A stretch of DNA of 39,166 nucleotides from Pseudomonadota bacterium. Lineage in GTDB: Bacteria > Pseudomonadota > Gammaproteobacteria > Steroidobacterales > Steroidobacteraceae. Position 1 is the first letter of the stretch, and the number at the start of each line of letters is the position of its first letter. The notes under the pieces were generated by a model that worked only from the letters and a program-made list of their open reading frames with translations, did not search any database and was not told the origin of the DNA. This document shows positions 27,154-35,769 of the stretch, in pieces. Location of the stretch: NCBI GenBank assembly GCA_025357635.1, contig JANXOV010000011.1:1-39166 (forward strand). Reading direction: 5' to 3'. The position numbers and the translations under genes were made by a program.

Positions 27154-27361
27154 TCTAAGATCTCCTTAAGGGAAAATGAGAGCCCGACATTCCAACGAGC
27201 GGCATGTTAAACGGGAACCCGGTACTGGAGTGTCAACGCCAGGAAAAGCCATTGCAAAGAACTGTAGCCGCTCGAATCGGTCGCCCGGCTTTTGCAAAGA
27301 AATGTCAACTTGGCACTTCCGCCCACCGGCACGCGAGGAGTGTGCCAAAGTGTTCCCCCCC
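27154..27361. promoter_or_regulatory. Divergent control region of the spy-like and cpxR-like genes
   Basis: The 208-base gap contains two direct repeats, TTGCAAAGAACTGT at 27252-27265 and TTGCAAAGAAATGT at 27292-27305, differing at one base and spaced exactly 40 bases, about four helical turns. TGTCAAC also occurs twice, at 27231-27237 and 27303-27309. Same-face spacing suits a dimeric regulator such as the OmpR-family protein encoded next door. The classical CpxR box, GTAAA-N5-GTAAA, is not seen. No clear -10/-35 pair stands out. Confidence 0.4.
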
Positions 27362-28090
27362 ATGACTTTCGCCGATCAAATTCCTTCCAAAGACGCACGG
27401 CTGCTGCTGGTCGATGACGATCGCGAGCTCTGTCAGATGTTGTGCGAGTATCTGCAGGCCGAACGCTTCGAAGTCCACAGCGTCCACGACGGGCTGGCGG
27501 CACTGGAGAGAATCCGCGCCGAGCCATTCGACCTGATCATCCTGGATGTGATGCTGCCCGGTGCCAGCGGCTTTGACATGCTGCGTGATCTGGGCGCCGC
27601 GTTCGCAACCCCCATTGTCATGCTCACCGCGCACGGCGATGACATCGACCGGATCGTCGGTCTGGAACTGGGCGCGGACGACTACCTGAGCAAACCGTTC
27701 AATCCGCGCGAACTGGTGGCGCGCATCCGCGCGATTTTACGACGCGCCAGCCCCCGTTCCGGACGCAGCGCAGGATCCGAAACACTCGAGGCAGGGCCCA
27801 TCCGCGTGAACATGGCGACGCATCAGGCCAGCGTCGACGGACGCACCGTGAGTCTGACCGGTGCGGAGTTCAGGGTTCTGGAGATCCTGATGCGATCGGC
27901 CGGACAAGTGCTCTCGCGCGAGATGTTGACCGAAACGGCGCTGGGCCGAAAGCTCGTCCCGTACGATCGCAGCATCGACACGCACATCAGCAACCTGCGG
28001 CGCAAACTCAATCTGGAAGCGGGGAAAATTCCCGAACTCAAGAACGTGCGCGGCGCAGGCTACATGCTCGCCTGGGCTTCGCCAGGCTGA
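27362..28090 (+). CDS. cpxR: OmpR/CpxR-family response regulator
   Basis: This 242-residue protein has a receiver domain with acidic pocket Asp18-Asp20, phosphoacceptor Asp62 in LIILDVMLPG, Thr89 and Lys111, followed by a winged-helix DNA-binding domain (SLTGAEFRVLEILMRSAGQVLSREML, YDRSIDTHISNLRRKL, KNVRGAGYML). The CpxR name rests on the neighbouring CpxA-like kinase and the divergent Spy/CpxP-like gene; on sequence alone it is an OmpR-family regulator. ATG 27362 gives the normal N-terminus; the open frame continues upstream through the control region. The kinase gene follows after six bases. Confidence 0.88.
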   Translation: MTFADQIPSKDARLLLVDDDRELCQMLCEYLQAERFEVHSVHDGLAALERIRAEPFDLIILDVMLPGASGFDMLRDLGAAFATPIVMLTAHGDDIDRIVGLELGADDYLSKPFNPRELVARIRAILRRASPRSGRSAGSETLEAGPIRVNMATHQASVDGRTVSLTGAEFRVLEILMRSAGQVLSREMLTETALGRKLVPYDRSIDTHISNLRRKLNLEAGKIPELKNVRGAGYMLAWASPG

Positions 28091-28096
28091 CACTCC

Positions 28097-29503
28097 ATGC
28101 ACCGCTTGTTCTTCCGGATCTTCATCCTGTTCTGGATCGCCATGGCGCTGATCGTCGGCGGCAGCATCGCGCTCACCGTCGCAGTGGCGGCGCGCGATGC
28201 CGAATCCGCCGACACCGAACGCAGACCGGAAATGGCCGTGCGCGCCTCCCAAGTGCTGGCCAACGGCGGACTGACGGCGCTTCGGACCTGGCTCGCGGCC
28301 AACAAGGACGCCATCCCGCACCGTGATTTCTTCATTCTCGACCGCGGCGGCAATGACATTCTGGGCAGGCGTCTGTCGGAATTCGCGCAGCGCCGCCTGG
28401 ATTTTCTGCGCAAAGGCATGGGCTCCGGCATGCCTCCCCTTCCGCCCCTGCCGCCGCCGCCACCGAATCTGTGGCCGGGACATGCTGCGCCCCAGATCGT
28501 CGGTCCCGACGGGACGATCTACACCATCGTGTTTTCACCGCAGCGTCCCGGATTGTTCGGCGCGTTGAGCCTGCCTGGCATTCCGATCGCGGTGCTCGCG
28601 CTCGCCTTGCTGGTCAGCGCGCTGGCCAGCGGCTGGCTTGCGCGTCATTTCAGCGCGCCCATCCGGCGCATCCTGGAAGGCGCCCGCAGCGTGGCTTCGG
28701 AACAATTGGACGTTCGGGTCAGCGCAGGTCTGGACGATCGCAAGGACGAGTTGGCGGTGCTGGCGCGCGACTTCGACGCCATGGCGGATAAGCTGCGCAC
28801 CACGCGCATCGCGCGCACGCAATTGCTGCGCGACATCTCCCATGAACTGCGCTCGCCGCTGGCGCGCATGCGTCTTGCGCTCGGATTGGCGCGGCAATCC
28901 AGCGCCGATCCCACGCGCCATCTGGATCGCATGGATCTGGAGATCGAGCGGCTCGATGCGCTGATCAGCCAGATACTGAAGCTTGGCCGGCTGCAAGGCG
29001 CCGATCTTTCCATTGCACGCGAAAACCTCGAGCTGGATGACATCATCGAGGAGGTCTGCGCGGACGCGCGCTTCGAGGGCGCGGCAAAGCACTGCATCAT
29101 CGAGGTATCCGGCGAACGCGGCGCGCTGCTGTCAGGGCATCGGGAACTGCTGCGCAGCGCCGTCGAAAACGTGCTGCGCAATGCGGTGCGCTACTCTCCG
29201 GCCGGCGAGGTCGTGGACGTGCATACCCGGGCGACCGGTGCGCAGATCACAATCGGCATCAGCGACCGAGGTCCGGGCGTTCCGGCAGGCGATGTGACGC
29301 GGATTTTCGAGCCCTTTTACCGGGTCGCGGAGTCGCGTGACCGCGACAGCGGCGGCGAGGGCATCGGTCTTGCCATCACCGCGCAGGTCCTGCAGGCGCA
29401 CGCGGGCAGCGCCGTTGCCAGAAACCGCAGCGGCGGCGGACTGGAAGTCGTTCTTTCGCTGCCACGCCTGATTCCCGCGGCGCGTGCGATGCGACTATCA
29501 TGA
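28097..29503 (+). CDS. cpxA: CpxA-like sensor histidine kinase
   Basis: This 468-residue kinase has two membrane helices (about 9-31 and 161-181) enclosing a periplasmic sensor domain, then a HAMP linker, a HisKA domain with phosphoacceptor His249 in [19 protein letters not shown], and a HATPase domain with N box [12 protein letters not shown]1 DRGPGVP, F box EPFYRV and G2 GGEGIGLAI. The sensor domain contains a striking Pro-rich run at 113-123 ([11 protein letters not shown]) near the second helix. It probably phosphorylates the adjacent regulator in response to envelope stress; the inducing signal cannot be read from sequence. Confidence 0.88.
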   Translation: MHRLFFRIFILFWIAMALIVGGSIALTVAVAARDAESADTERRPEMAVRASQVLANGGLTALRTWLAANKDAIPHRDFFILDRGGNDILGRRLSEFAQRRLDFLRKGMGSGMPPLPPLPPPPPNLWPGHAAPQIVGPDGTIYTIVFSPQRPGLFGALSLPGIPIAVLALALLVSALASGWLARHFSAPIRRILEGARSVASEQLDVRVSAGLDDRKDELAVLARDFDAMADKLRTTRIARTQLLRDISHELRSPLARMRLALGLARQSSADPTRHLDRMDLEIERLDALISQILKLGRLQGADLSIARENLELDDIIEEVCADARFEGAAKHCIIEVSGERGALLSGHRELLRSAVENVLRNAVRYSPAGEVVDVHTRATGAQITIGISDRGPGVPAGDVTRIFEPFYRVAESRDRDSGGEGIGLAITAQVLQAHAGSAVARNRSGGGLEVVLSLPRLIPAARAMRLS

Positions 29504-29555
29504 CCAGCGCGTGGGAGTCAGCCCCCGGCGAGCATCACTACAACGAGGATCAACG

Positions 29556-30827
29556 ATGAGTCTGTTTCAGGAAGCCTGCAAATACATTCCGGGCGGCGTC
29601 AATTCGCCGGTTCGCGCATTTCGCGGCGTGGGCGGAGAACCAATTTTCTTCGCCAAGGCGAAGGGCGCCCATGTATTTGCAGCCGATGGGCGGCGTTTCA
29701 TCGACTATGTCGGCTCGTGGGGTCCGATGATATTGGGACATGCCGACCCGCAGGTCATCGCAGCCGTACAGCGTGTGGCCGCCGACGGCTTGAGCTTCGG
29801 CGCGCCCACTGAACTTGAAACCCAGCTGGCCCGCCGCGTCGTTGAATGGGTTCCGTCCATCGAATTGGTCCGCTTCGTCAGCTCCGGCACCGAGGCGACG
29901 ATGAGCGCGCTGCGTCTGGCGCGCGGCTTCACCGGACGCGATGCGATCGTGAAATTCGAAGGCTGCTATCACGGCCACTCCGACTCGTTGCTGATCAAGG
30001 CCGGATCCGGCGCGCTGACGCTGGGCGTGCCGAGTTCGCCCGGGGTGCCGGCGGCGCTGGCCAATCACACCATCACACTCGAGTACAACAACGCCGATCA
30101 GGTGCGCGAACTGTTTGCACGCATGGGCGACAAGATCGCCTGTGTCATCGTCGAGCCGGTCGCCGGCAACATGAACTGCATCCCGCCGCTGCCCGGTTTC
30201 CTGCAGACGCTGCGCAGCGAATGCGACCGCACCGGCGCCGTGCTGATTTTCGATGAGGTCATGACGGGATTTCGCGTGGCGCGCGGCGGCATGCAGGCGC
30301 TCGCCGGCATCAGGCCGGACCTCACCACCTTGGGTAAGGTGATCGGCGGCGGCATGCCGGTGGGTGCGTTCGGCGGCCGGCGCGACATCATGGAAAAACT
30401 GGCGCCGCTCGGGCCGGTGTATCAGGCCGGTACGCTGTCGGGCAATCCGGTGGCCATGATCGCAGGCTTGACGACGCTCGCCGGTTTGGCGGGCGCGGAC
30501 TTTTACGAGCGCCTCGGCCGCATGACCGACCGCTTGGTTGCAGGCCTGCGATCCGCAGCGCACGACCAGGGCATCGCCCTGGCCACGAATCACGTCTGCG
30601 GCATGTTTGGATTTTTCTTCACGGCCGAACCCAGGGTCGAGCGCTACTCGCAGGCGGTGGCGTGCGATGTCGAGCGGTTCAAGAAATTCTTCCACGCCAT
30701 GCTCGCTGAAGGCATCTACCTGGCGCCGTCCGCGTTCGAGGCGGGGTTCATATCCGCCGCACACACCGAGCAGATCGTGGATGACACGATCAGCTCGGCG
30801 CGCCGCTGCTTCGCCAAGCTGGCCTGA
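29556..30827 (+). CDS. hemL: Glutamate-1-semialdehyde 2,1-aminomutase
   Basis: This 423-residue PLP enzyme makes 5-aminolevulinate, the haem precursor, from glutamate 1-semialdehyde in the C5 pathway. [59 protein letters not shown] and [12 protein letters not shown] are diagnostic. The PLP lysine is Lys261 in [21 protein letters not shown] 29556 has a GAGG site at 29545-29548; the frame is open upstream into the kinase gene. Haem made here serves the bc1 cytochromes coded upstream, though the genes are not linked as one operon. Confidence 0.96.
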   Translation: MSLFQEACKYIPGGVNSPVRAFRGVGGEPIFFAKAKGAHVFAADGRRFIDYVGSWGPMILGHADPQVIAAVQRVAADGLSFGAPTELETQLARRVVEWVPSIELVRFVSSGTEATMSALRLARGFTGRDAIVKFEGCYHGHSDSLLIKAGSGALTLGVPSSPGVPAALANHTITLEYNNADQVRELFARMGDKIACVIVEPVAGNMNCIPPLPGFLQTLRSECDRTGAVLIFDEVMTGFRVARGGMQALAGIRPDLTTLGKVIGGGMPVGAFGGRRDIMEKLAPLGPVYQAGTLSGNPVAMIAGLTTLAGLAGADFYERLGRMTDRLVAGLRSAAHDQGIALATNHVCGMFGFFFTAEPRVERYSQAVACDVERFKKFFHAMLAEGIYLAPSAFEAGFISAAHTEQIVDDTISSARRCFAKLA

Positions 30828-30845
30828 CTTCGAGGGTACTGGACC

Positions 30846-31736
30846 ATGCGCGCATTCTTCTGGTTCCTGGCCGCAGTCTTCGTCGCCTTGTTGATTGGCG
30901 CGTGCATCGCCTTTCCGGCCTTCCAGCTGGCCTCGCATCTGGGCAACTGGGCCTTCCATCGCGTCGCCAGCCGCATCGCCATGCTGGTGCTGGCCGTGGA
31001 ACTGGTTTGGCTGGCGCGCCATCTGGCCATCCGCAGCAAAGCGGACTTCGGTTACGGATTGCCGCGCGGCAGATTCGTTGCGCAGTGCCTCCTGTGGGGC
31101 GTTGTGGGCATGGTGACGGCGATGGCCGGCGCGTTTTTCCTGCTCGATACGCACATCCGGGTCGTGGATCCGGCATTCATCCTCAGTGCAGGCTCCGTGC
31201 TGAAAATATTCCTGGTCGGCGTGGGCTCCGGTGTCGCGGTGGCCTTCATCGAAGAGACCGTCATGCGCGGCGCCATCCACACCTCGATTCAACGCGAATC
31301 CGGACCCTGGGTTGCGGCGCTGTTGACCGCGCCGCTGTTCGCGCTGCTGCATTTTTTTGCCAAGGTGCGCATACCGCCTGAGGAAGTCGGCTGGGGCAGC
31401 GGATTCGATCTTCTCGCCCGCTCCTTTGCGCCGCTGGCGCATCCGGCGGCGGTGCTGGATTCCTTTCTCGCCTGGCTGGTTGTGGGACTGGTGTTGAGCC
31501 TGACGCGCGTGCTCACCGGCAACATCGCAGTGGCCATCGGCCTGCATGCCGGCTGGGTGATCATCCTGCGCATGCTGCAGCAGAGCACGGTGCGCGGAGC
31601 CCCCGGCGCTTACGATGGATGGGTGGGACACTTCGACGGCCTGGTGGGATTTTGGATCCTCCCCTGGGGCCTGACCATCGCGCTGCTGTTGTGGGCCACC
31701 CGGCCTATCTGGGTCCGATACGCCAAGAGTCCTTGA
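30846..31736 (+). CDS. CPBP family intramembrane glutamic endopeptidase
   Basis: This 296-residue integral membrane protein has about seven hydrophobic helices and the CPBP/Rce1 (Abi) motifs: EETVMRG (Glu136-Glu137, Arg141), a second-motif His in LLHFFAKV (His169), and a third His in AIGLHAGW. In eukaryotes this fold removes CAAX tripeptides; bacterial members have mostly unknown substrates, with a few linked to bacteriocin self-immunity. It follows hemL by 18 bases, possibly in one transcript. No immunity or bacteriocin genes are nearby. Confidence 0.88.
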   Translation: MRAFFWFLAAVFVALLIGACIAFPAFQLASHLGNWAFHRVASRIAMLVLAVELVWLARHLAIRSKADFGYGLPRGRFVAQCLLWGVVGMVTAMAGAFFLLDTHIRVVDPAFILSAGSVLKIFLVGVGSGVAVAFIEETVMRGAIHTSIQRESGPWVAALLTAPLFALLHFFAKVRIPPEEVGWGSGFDLLARSFAPLAHPAAVLDSFLAWLVVGLVLSLTRVLTGNIAVAIGLHAGWVIILRMLQQSTVRGAPGAYDGWVGHFDGLVGFWILPWGLTIALLLWATRPIWVRYAKSP

Positions 31737-31739
31737 GCC

Positions 31740-32345
31740 TCAATTTACCGACACAGGTCCTTCCGAATCGTCGGGTTCCGAGGTGATCTGAATCATCGGC
31801 GCGAGAAAATCCAATCGCTCCACGGGATCGTCGAGTTCAAGACAATATTGCTTGTCGCTCGCATCGATGGGCAGGATTTCCGCCAGACGATGACCCACCC
31901 AGGCGGCATCGGCAATGCGCAGTTCCATGTTCGCGTAGACCTCGCCCAACTGCGGCAGCACGTTGTGAATCAGTTCCGCCAGATGCGCATGTCGCGGCGG
32001 CACCGGCACCAGCGGCGCCTCGTCAAGCAAGGTCACCTCGGCAAGATTCAAACCGTCGCTTTGCTGCTGCCGGCTCTGCACGCGGAAGCGGCGCCTTCCC
32101 ACGCAGGACAGCCCCAGCAAGCCGTCGGAGAGCTGATGGAAGTCCATGATCTGCGCCATGGTGCCGACATCAACAGTGTTCGCCGGACCGACCTCGTTGC
32201 CCTCGCGGATCAGCAGCACGCCGAAGTTGCAGGCATCGCGCATGCAGCGCCGCACCATGTCGACGTAGCGGGTTTCGAATATCCGCAGCGGCAGCGGGCC
32301 GTCCGGAAACAGCACGAGGCTCAAGGGGAATAGCGGGATGTTCAT
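31740..32345 (-). CDS. LON N-terminal substrate-binding domain protein
   Basis: This 201-residue protein consists of a stand-alone Lon N-terminal (PUA-like) domain: IPLFPLSLVLFPDGPLPLRIFETRYVDMVRRCM, then FGVLLIREG and VGTMAQIMDFHQLSDGLLGLSCVGRRRFRV, plus a helical C-terminus. No ATPase or protease part is present, which is normal for this family. Its function is not established; such proteins may bind substrates or ligands. ATG 32345 overlaps the mpl stop in an ATGA, showing coupling; the open frame upstream is a shadow of mpl. Confidence 0.88.
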   Translation of the reverse strand: MNIPLFPLSLVLFPDGPLPLRIFETRYVDMVRRCMRDACNFGVLLIREGNEVGPANTVDVGTMAQIMDFHQLSDGLLGLSCVGRRRFRVQSRQQQSDGLNLAEVTLLDEAPLVPVPPRHAHLAELIHNVLPQLGEVYANMELRIADAAWVGHRLAEILPIDASDKQYCLELDDPVERLDFLAPMIQITSEPDDSEGPVSVN

Positions 32346-33793
32346 GCGGCGCCTTTGAGTTTCAGCAATTGCAGCAGTTTCTCGTGCAAGCCGCCGAAGC
32401 CGCCGTTGCTCATGATCAGAACGTGATCGCCGGCGCGCGCCTCGGCGGCCACGCGCTGCGCCAGATCCTCGACCTTGTCCGCAAACCGGGCGCGGCTTCC
32501 CAACGCCGTGACTTGTGCGGGCAAATTCCAGCCCAGATCCTGCGGATTGAAAAACCACGATTGATCCGCGGCCTGCAGCGCCGTGGCCAGCTGATCCTTG
32601 TGCACGCCCAGCTTCATGGTGTTGGAGCGCGGCTCGAGCACGGCCAGAATGCGCGCACCGCCGACGCGGGCACGCAGGCCCTCCAGCGTGGTCTGAATGG
32701 CGGTGGGATGATGCGCAAAATCATCGTACAAGGTGATGCCGGCGAATTGACCGCGAATTTCCATGCGCCGCTTGACGCCCCGGAATTCCGACAGCGCACG
32801 CACCGCCGCGCCGGCATCCACGCCCGCCTGCGCGCTGGCCGCGATCGCCGCCAGCGCGTTCATGATGTTGTGCTGCCCCAGCAGATTCCACCCGACCCGG
32901 CCGATGCGCGCGTGATCGCGAAACACATCGAACGCGCCGTTCTGCCCGGGCACCGCCCGCCAGCGAACGGCAGTCTCCATGCCGGCGCTGGACGCCGTGG
33001 CGGCCTTCGCATCGTCCTGCAATTCGAAGGTCTCCACCGGTGTCCAGCAGCCCGCAGCCAGGGTGAGTGCAAGCTGCGGATCGCGGCCATTCACGATGAG
33101 CCGGCCGGAAGGCGGCACCATGCGCAGCATTTGATGAAACTGCCAGCGGATCGCCGCCACGTCGGGGTAGATGTCCGCGTGGTCGAACTCGAGGTTGTTG
33201 AGAACCGCGGTGCGCGGACGGTAGTGAACGAACTTGGCCCGCTTGTCGAAAAACGCCGTGTCGTACTCGTCCGCTTCGATGACGAAAAAGGACGGGCTTC
33301 CGAGCCGCGCGGTGACATCGAAGTTCGCCGGAACGCCACCGATGAGAAAACCCGGCGAGACGCCGGCGGACTCGAGAATCCAGGCGATCATGCTGCTGGT
33401 CGTGGTCTTGCCGTGAGTCCCGGCCACCGCGATCACGTGCCGGCCCTGCAGCACTTGTTCGCACAACCACTGCGGTCCCGAGGTGTAGCGCAGTCCGCGG
33501 TCCAGCATGGCTTCGATGACGGGCTTGCCGCGGCTCATGGCGTTGCCGACGATGAGGATGTCGGGGTTCAAGTCGAGCTGCTCGGCGCCGTAGCCTTGAA
33601 TCAACTCGATGCCCAGCTTTTCCAGCTGCGTGCTCATGGGCGGATACACGTTGGCGTCCGACCCGGTGACGCGATTTCCCAAGGATTTGGCGATGGCGGC
33701 GATGCCGCCCATGAAGGTTCCGCCGATGCCCAAAATATGCACGTGCATCGGGCAGGGCGCAGATCGCGCAGCGGCGGCGGGTGATTCGTTCAT
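32342..33793 (-). CDS. mpl: UDP-MurNAc:L-Ala-gamma-D-Glu-meso-DAP ligase
   Basis: This protein of 483 residues is Mpl, which recycles murein tripeptide by joining it to UDP-MurNAc. The N-terminal MHVHILGIGGTFMGGIAAIAKSLG and TGSDANVYPPMSTQLEKLGIELIQGY are diagnostic; AVAGTHGKTTTSSMIAWIL is the P-loop; SFFVIEADEYDTAFFDKRAKF, NNLEFDHADIY, LLGQHNIMNALAAIA and YDDFAHHPTAI follow in Mur-ligase order. ATG 33793 is the outermost start; ATG 33748 begins exactly where E. coli Mpl does (MHVHILG versus MRIHILG) and may be the true one. Divergent from rnd, with 33 or 78 bases between. Confidence 0.95.
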   Translation of the reverse strand: MNESPAAAARSAPCPMHVHILGIGGTFMGGIAAIAKSLGNRVTGSDANVYPPMSTQLEKLGIELIQGYGAEQLDLNPDILIVGNAMSRGKPVIEAMLDRGLRYTSGPQWLCEQVLQGRHVIAVAGTHGKTTTSSMIAWILESAGVSPGFLIGGVPANFDVTARLGSPSFFVIEADEYDTAFFDKRAKFVHYRPRTAVLNNLEFDHADIYPDVAAIRWQFHQMLRMVPPSGRLIVNGRDPQLALTLAAGCWTPVETFELQDDAKAATASSAGMETAVRWRAVPGQNGAFDVFRDHARIGRVGWNLLGQHNIMNALAAIAASAQAGVDAGAAVRALSEFRGVKRRMEIRGQFAGITLYDDFAHHPTAIQTTLEGLRARVGGARILAVLEPRSNTMKLGVHKDQLATALQAADQSWFFNPQDLGWNLPAQVTALGSRARFADKVEDLAQRVAAEARAGDHVLIMSNGGFGGLHEKLLQLLKLKGAA

Positions 33794-33826
33794 AATCAAC
33801 GGTAAATTGTACACGCGGAAAAGCCA

Positions 33827-34942
33827 ATGACAGACACGATTTGGATCGATCGGGACGAACAACTCGGCGCGGTGGCGGACGCGCTGCACAGCGCGCCCTG
33901 GATCGGCATCGACACGGAATTCATGCGTGAAAAGACATTTTTCCCGAAGCTGTGCCTGCTGCAGATCAGCGCGCCGCAGCGGATCTGGATCATCGATACA
34001 ATCGGCATCGCTGATCTGGCGCCGCTGACGAACGCGTTGACCGGCGCTGAGTCCGCGAAAATCATCCACGCCGCGCGGCAGGACCTGGAAGCGATCTATC
34101 TGGTGACGCGGCAGATCGTGAAGCCGGTTTTCGATACGCAGATCGGCGCGGCGTGCGTCGGCTTGAAGGCTCAACTGGGCTACGCGGATCTGGCCAAGAC
34201 CCTGCTCGAAGTCTCCATCGGCAAGAGCCAGACGCGCACCGACTGGTCACGCCGCCCCTTGAGTGCCGCGCAGCTTTCCTACGCCGCCGAGGACGTCCTG
34301 CACCTGCACGACATCGCGCTGCTGCTTCAAAAACGTCTGACGGAATTGGGCCGCGCGCACTGGGTCGAGGAGGATTGCGCGCAATTGTCGAATCCGCAGT
34401 TGTACGACCCGGGCCCGGAACGCGCGTGGACGCGCCTTAAGGGACTGTCGCAGCTGGCGCCGCGCGCCGGCGGTATCGCCCGCGCCCTCGCCGCCTGGCG
34501 CGAGAAACTGGCCCGGGAGAAGGACCTGCCGCGATCCTGGATCTTGTCGGACACCGCCATCTTCGACCTGGCGCACGCAGATCCACGCAATGTGCCGCAG
34601 GCACACGCTGCTGCGCCGGAAACCAACGGATGGCGCGAGCCGGTGCTCGAAGCGCTGCTCGATGCGATCAAGAGCAGCGAGGCAATACAGGCAAGTCCCG
34701 AAGCAATGGCTCAGGACATGCGGCCGACGCCCGAACAAAAGGCGCTGGTGAATCGCCTTGCGCAAGTTCTCGATCGGCGCGCCGCGGATCTGGGCGTGAG
34801 TCCGGAGATTCTCGCCACCCGCGGCGAATTGAAGTCGATGGTCATGTCCTCAAAGCCGCTGCAGACAATGGATACCCAGGCGCTGCGGGGCTGGCGGCGC
34901 GAGCAGATCGGCGAATCACTGCTCAAGGCGATCGGCGGCTGA
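33827..34942 (+). CDS. rnd: Ribonuclease D
   Basis: This 371-residue 3'-5' exoribonuclease trims tRNA and other small RNA 3' ends. The DEDD exonuclease residues are in IGIDTEFMREKTFFPKLCLLQIS (Asp29, Glu31), IIHAARQDLEAIY and the YAAEDVLHLHDIALLL motif, which is the DEDDy type with its Tyr. The HRDC domain lies at about 215-290 (AWTRLKGLSQLAPRAGGIARALAAWREKLAREKDLPRSWILSD). The length matches E. coli. Convergent with adk, with one base between stops. Confidence 0.95.
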   Translation: MTDTIWIDRDEQLGAVADALHSAPWIGIDTEFMREKTFFPKLCLLQISAPQRIWIIDTIGIADLAPLTNALTGAESAKIIHAARQDLEAIYLVTRQIVKPVFDTQIGAACVGLKAQLGYADLAKTLLEVSIGKSQTRTDWSRRPLSAAQLSYAAEDVLHLHDIALLLQKRLTELGRAHWVEEDCAQLSNPQLYDPGPERAWTRLKGLSQLAPRAGGIARALAAWREKLAREKDLPRSWILSDTAIFDLAHADPRNVPQAHAAAPETNGWREPVLEALLDAIKSSEAIQASPEAMAQDMRPTPEQKALVNRLAQVLDRRAADLGVSPEILATRGELKSMVMSSKPLQTMDTQALRGWRREQIGESLLKAIGG

Positions 34943-34943
34943 T

Positions 34944-35627
34944 TCAACGGCGCAACGCAACCCCTGGAACCGCGGCGGGCCTGCCGACCGCCGCCGTCAG
35001 ATCCACAAACACCGTTTCAACCTCGGCATCGGCATTGATCACGCGCAGCAGACCGGCGGCGCGGTAATGCTCCACCAGCGGTTTTGTCTGCGCTTCGAAC
35101 ACTTCCAGGCGCTTGCCGATGACCTCTTCCTTGTCATCCGGGCGCTGGATCAGCCTGGGCTTGTCGCCGCAGCGCTCGCAATTCGGCAACGATCCCGGCG
35201 GTGAGGTGAATACATTGAACACGCGGCCGCAGTCCTCGCAAATGCGGCGTCCGCTGAGCCGCTTCAGCAGCACCGCCGTGTCGATGTTCATGAGGATGAC
35301 CGCATCGAGCGGTGTGCCCAGATCGGCCAGCAAGAGCGTGAGCGCCTCGGCCTGTGCAATATTGCGCGGAAAACCGTCGAGGATGAAGCCGCGCTCAGCG
35401 TCGGGCTGCGCCAGCCGCTCACGAATCATTCCCAGTACGATGGAGTCTTCGACCAGCTTCCCCGCGTCCATGGCGGCCTTGGCGCGCAGCCCCAGATCGG
35501 TTTTCTTGCCGACGGCTTCACGCAGCAAATCGCCGGTCGACACCTGCGGAATGGCATAGGTTTCCACCAAACGCTGAGATTGCGTGCCTTTGCCGGATCC
35601 GGGCGCGCCTAGAAGAACGATTCGCAT
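34944..35627 (-). CDS. adk: Adenylate kinase with a four-cysteine zinc LID
   Basis: This 227-residue enzyme interconverts ATP, AMP and ADP. The P-loop is GAPGSGKGT (7-15), AMP binding is in STGDLLREAV, and GFILDGFPRNIAQAEAL is invariant. The LID domain carries four cysteines (C130-x2-C133 and C150-x2-C153), a structural zinc site better known from Gram-positive enzymes and absent in E. coli Adk. ATG 35627 begins the standard MRIVLLGAPGSGKGT; the open frame upstream is not family-like. Divergent from pfp. Confidence 0.96.
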   Translation of the reverse strand: MRIVLLGAPGSGKGTQSQRLVETYAIPQVSTGDLLREAVGKKTDLGLRAKAAMDAGKLVEDSIVLGMIRERLAQPDAERGFILDGFPRNIAQAEALTLLLADLGTPLDAVILMNIDTAVLLKRLSGRRICEDCGRVFNVFTSPPGSLPNCERCGDKPRLIQRPDDKEEVIGKRLEVFEAQTKPLVEHYRAAGLLRVINADAEVETVFVDLTAAVGRPAAVPGVALRR

Positions 35628-35661
35628 AGGAAATGGGGTTCTTGGTCGTATAAAGCGCGAT

Positions 35662-35690
35662 ACCGTACCTTTGCCCCAAGCGAAGGTCAA
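35662..35690 (-). promoter_or_regulatory. Candidate adk promoter
   Basis: On the minus strand TTGACC (35690-35685) and TACGGT (35667-35662) are 17 bases apart, 35 bases before the adk start. The -35 matches the consensus at five of six positions, the -10 at only three. It lies in the 142-base gap between adk and pfp. Confidence 0.3.
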
Positions 35691-35769
35691 ACCCAACCCG
35701 CACCGGCAGCATATGTCAGGCGATTCCCTGATGGGCTATCCTCCCGTCACTCAAGCTGAAGGTAACACC

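Noticed and set aside
29550-31631. Very long minus-strand open frame opposite hemL and the CPBP gene (693 codons)
   Set aside because: It is a GC-rich antisense shadow: the composition is His/Arg/Gln-rich, no family motif is present, and it spans two well-supported plus-strand genes.
30846-31736. CPBP/Abi protease as a phage-defence or bacteriocin-immunity gene
   Set aside because: No toxin, bacteriocin, or defence gene lies nearby; the surrounding genes are housekeeping, so a general membrane protease is the safer call.
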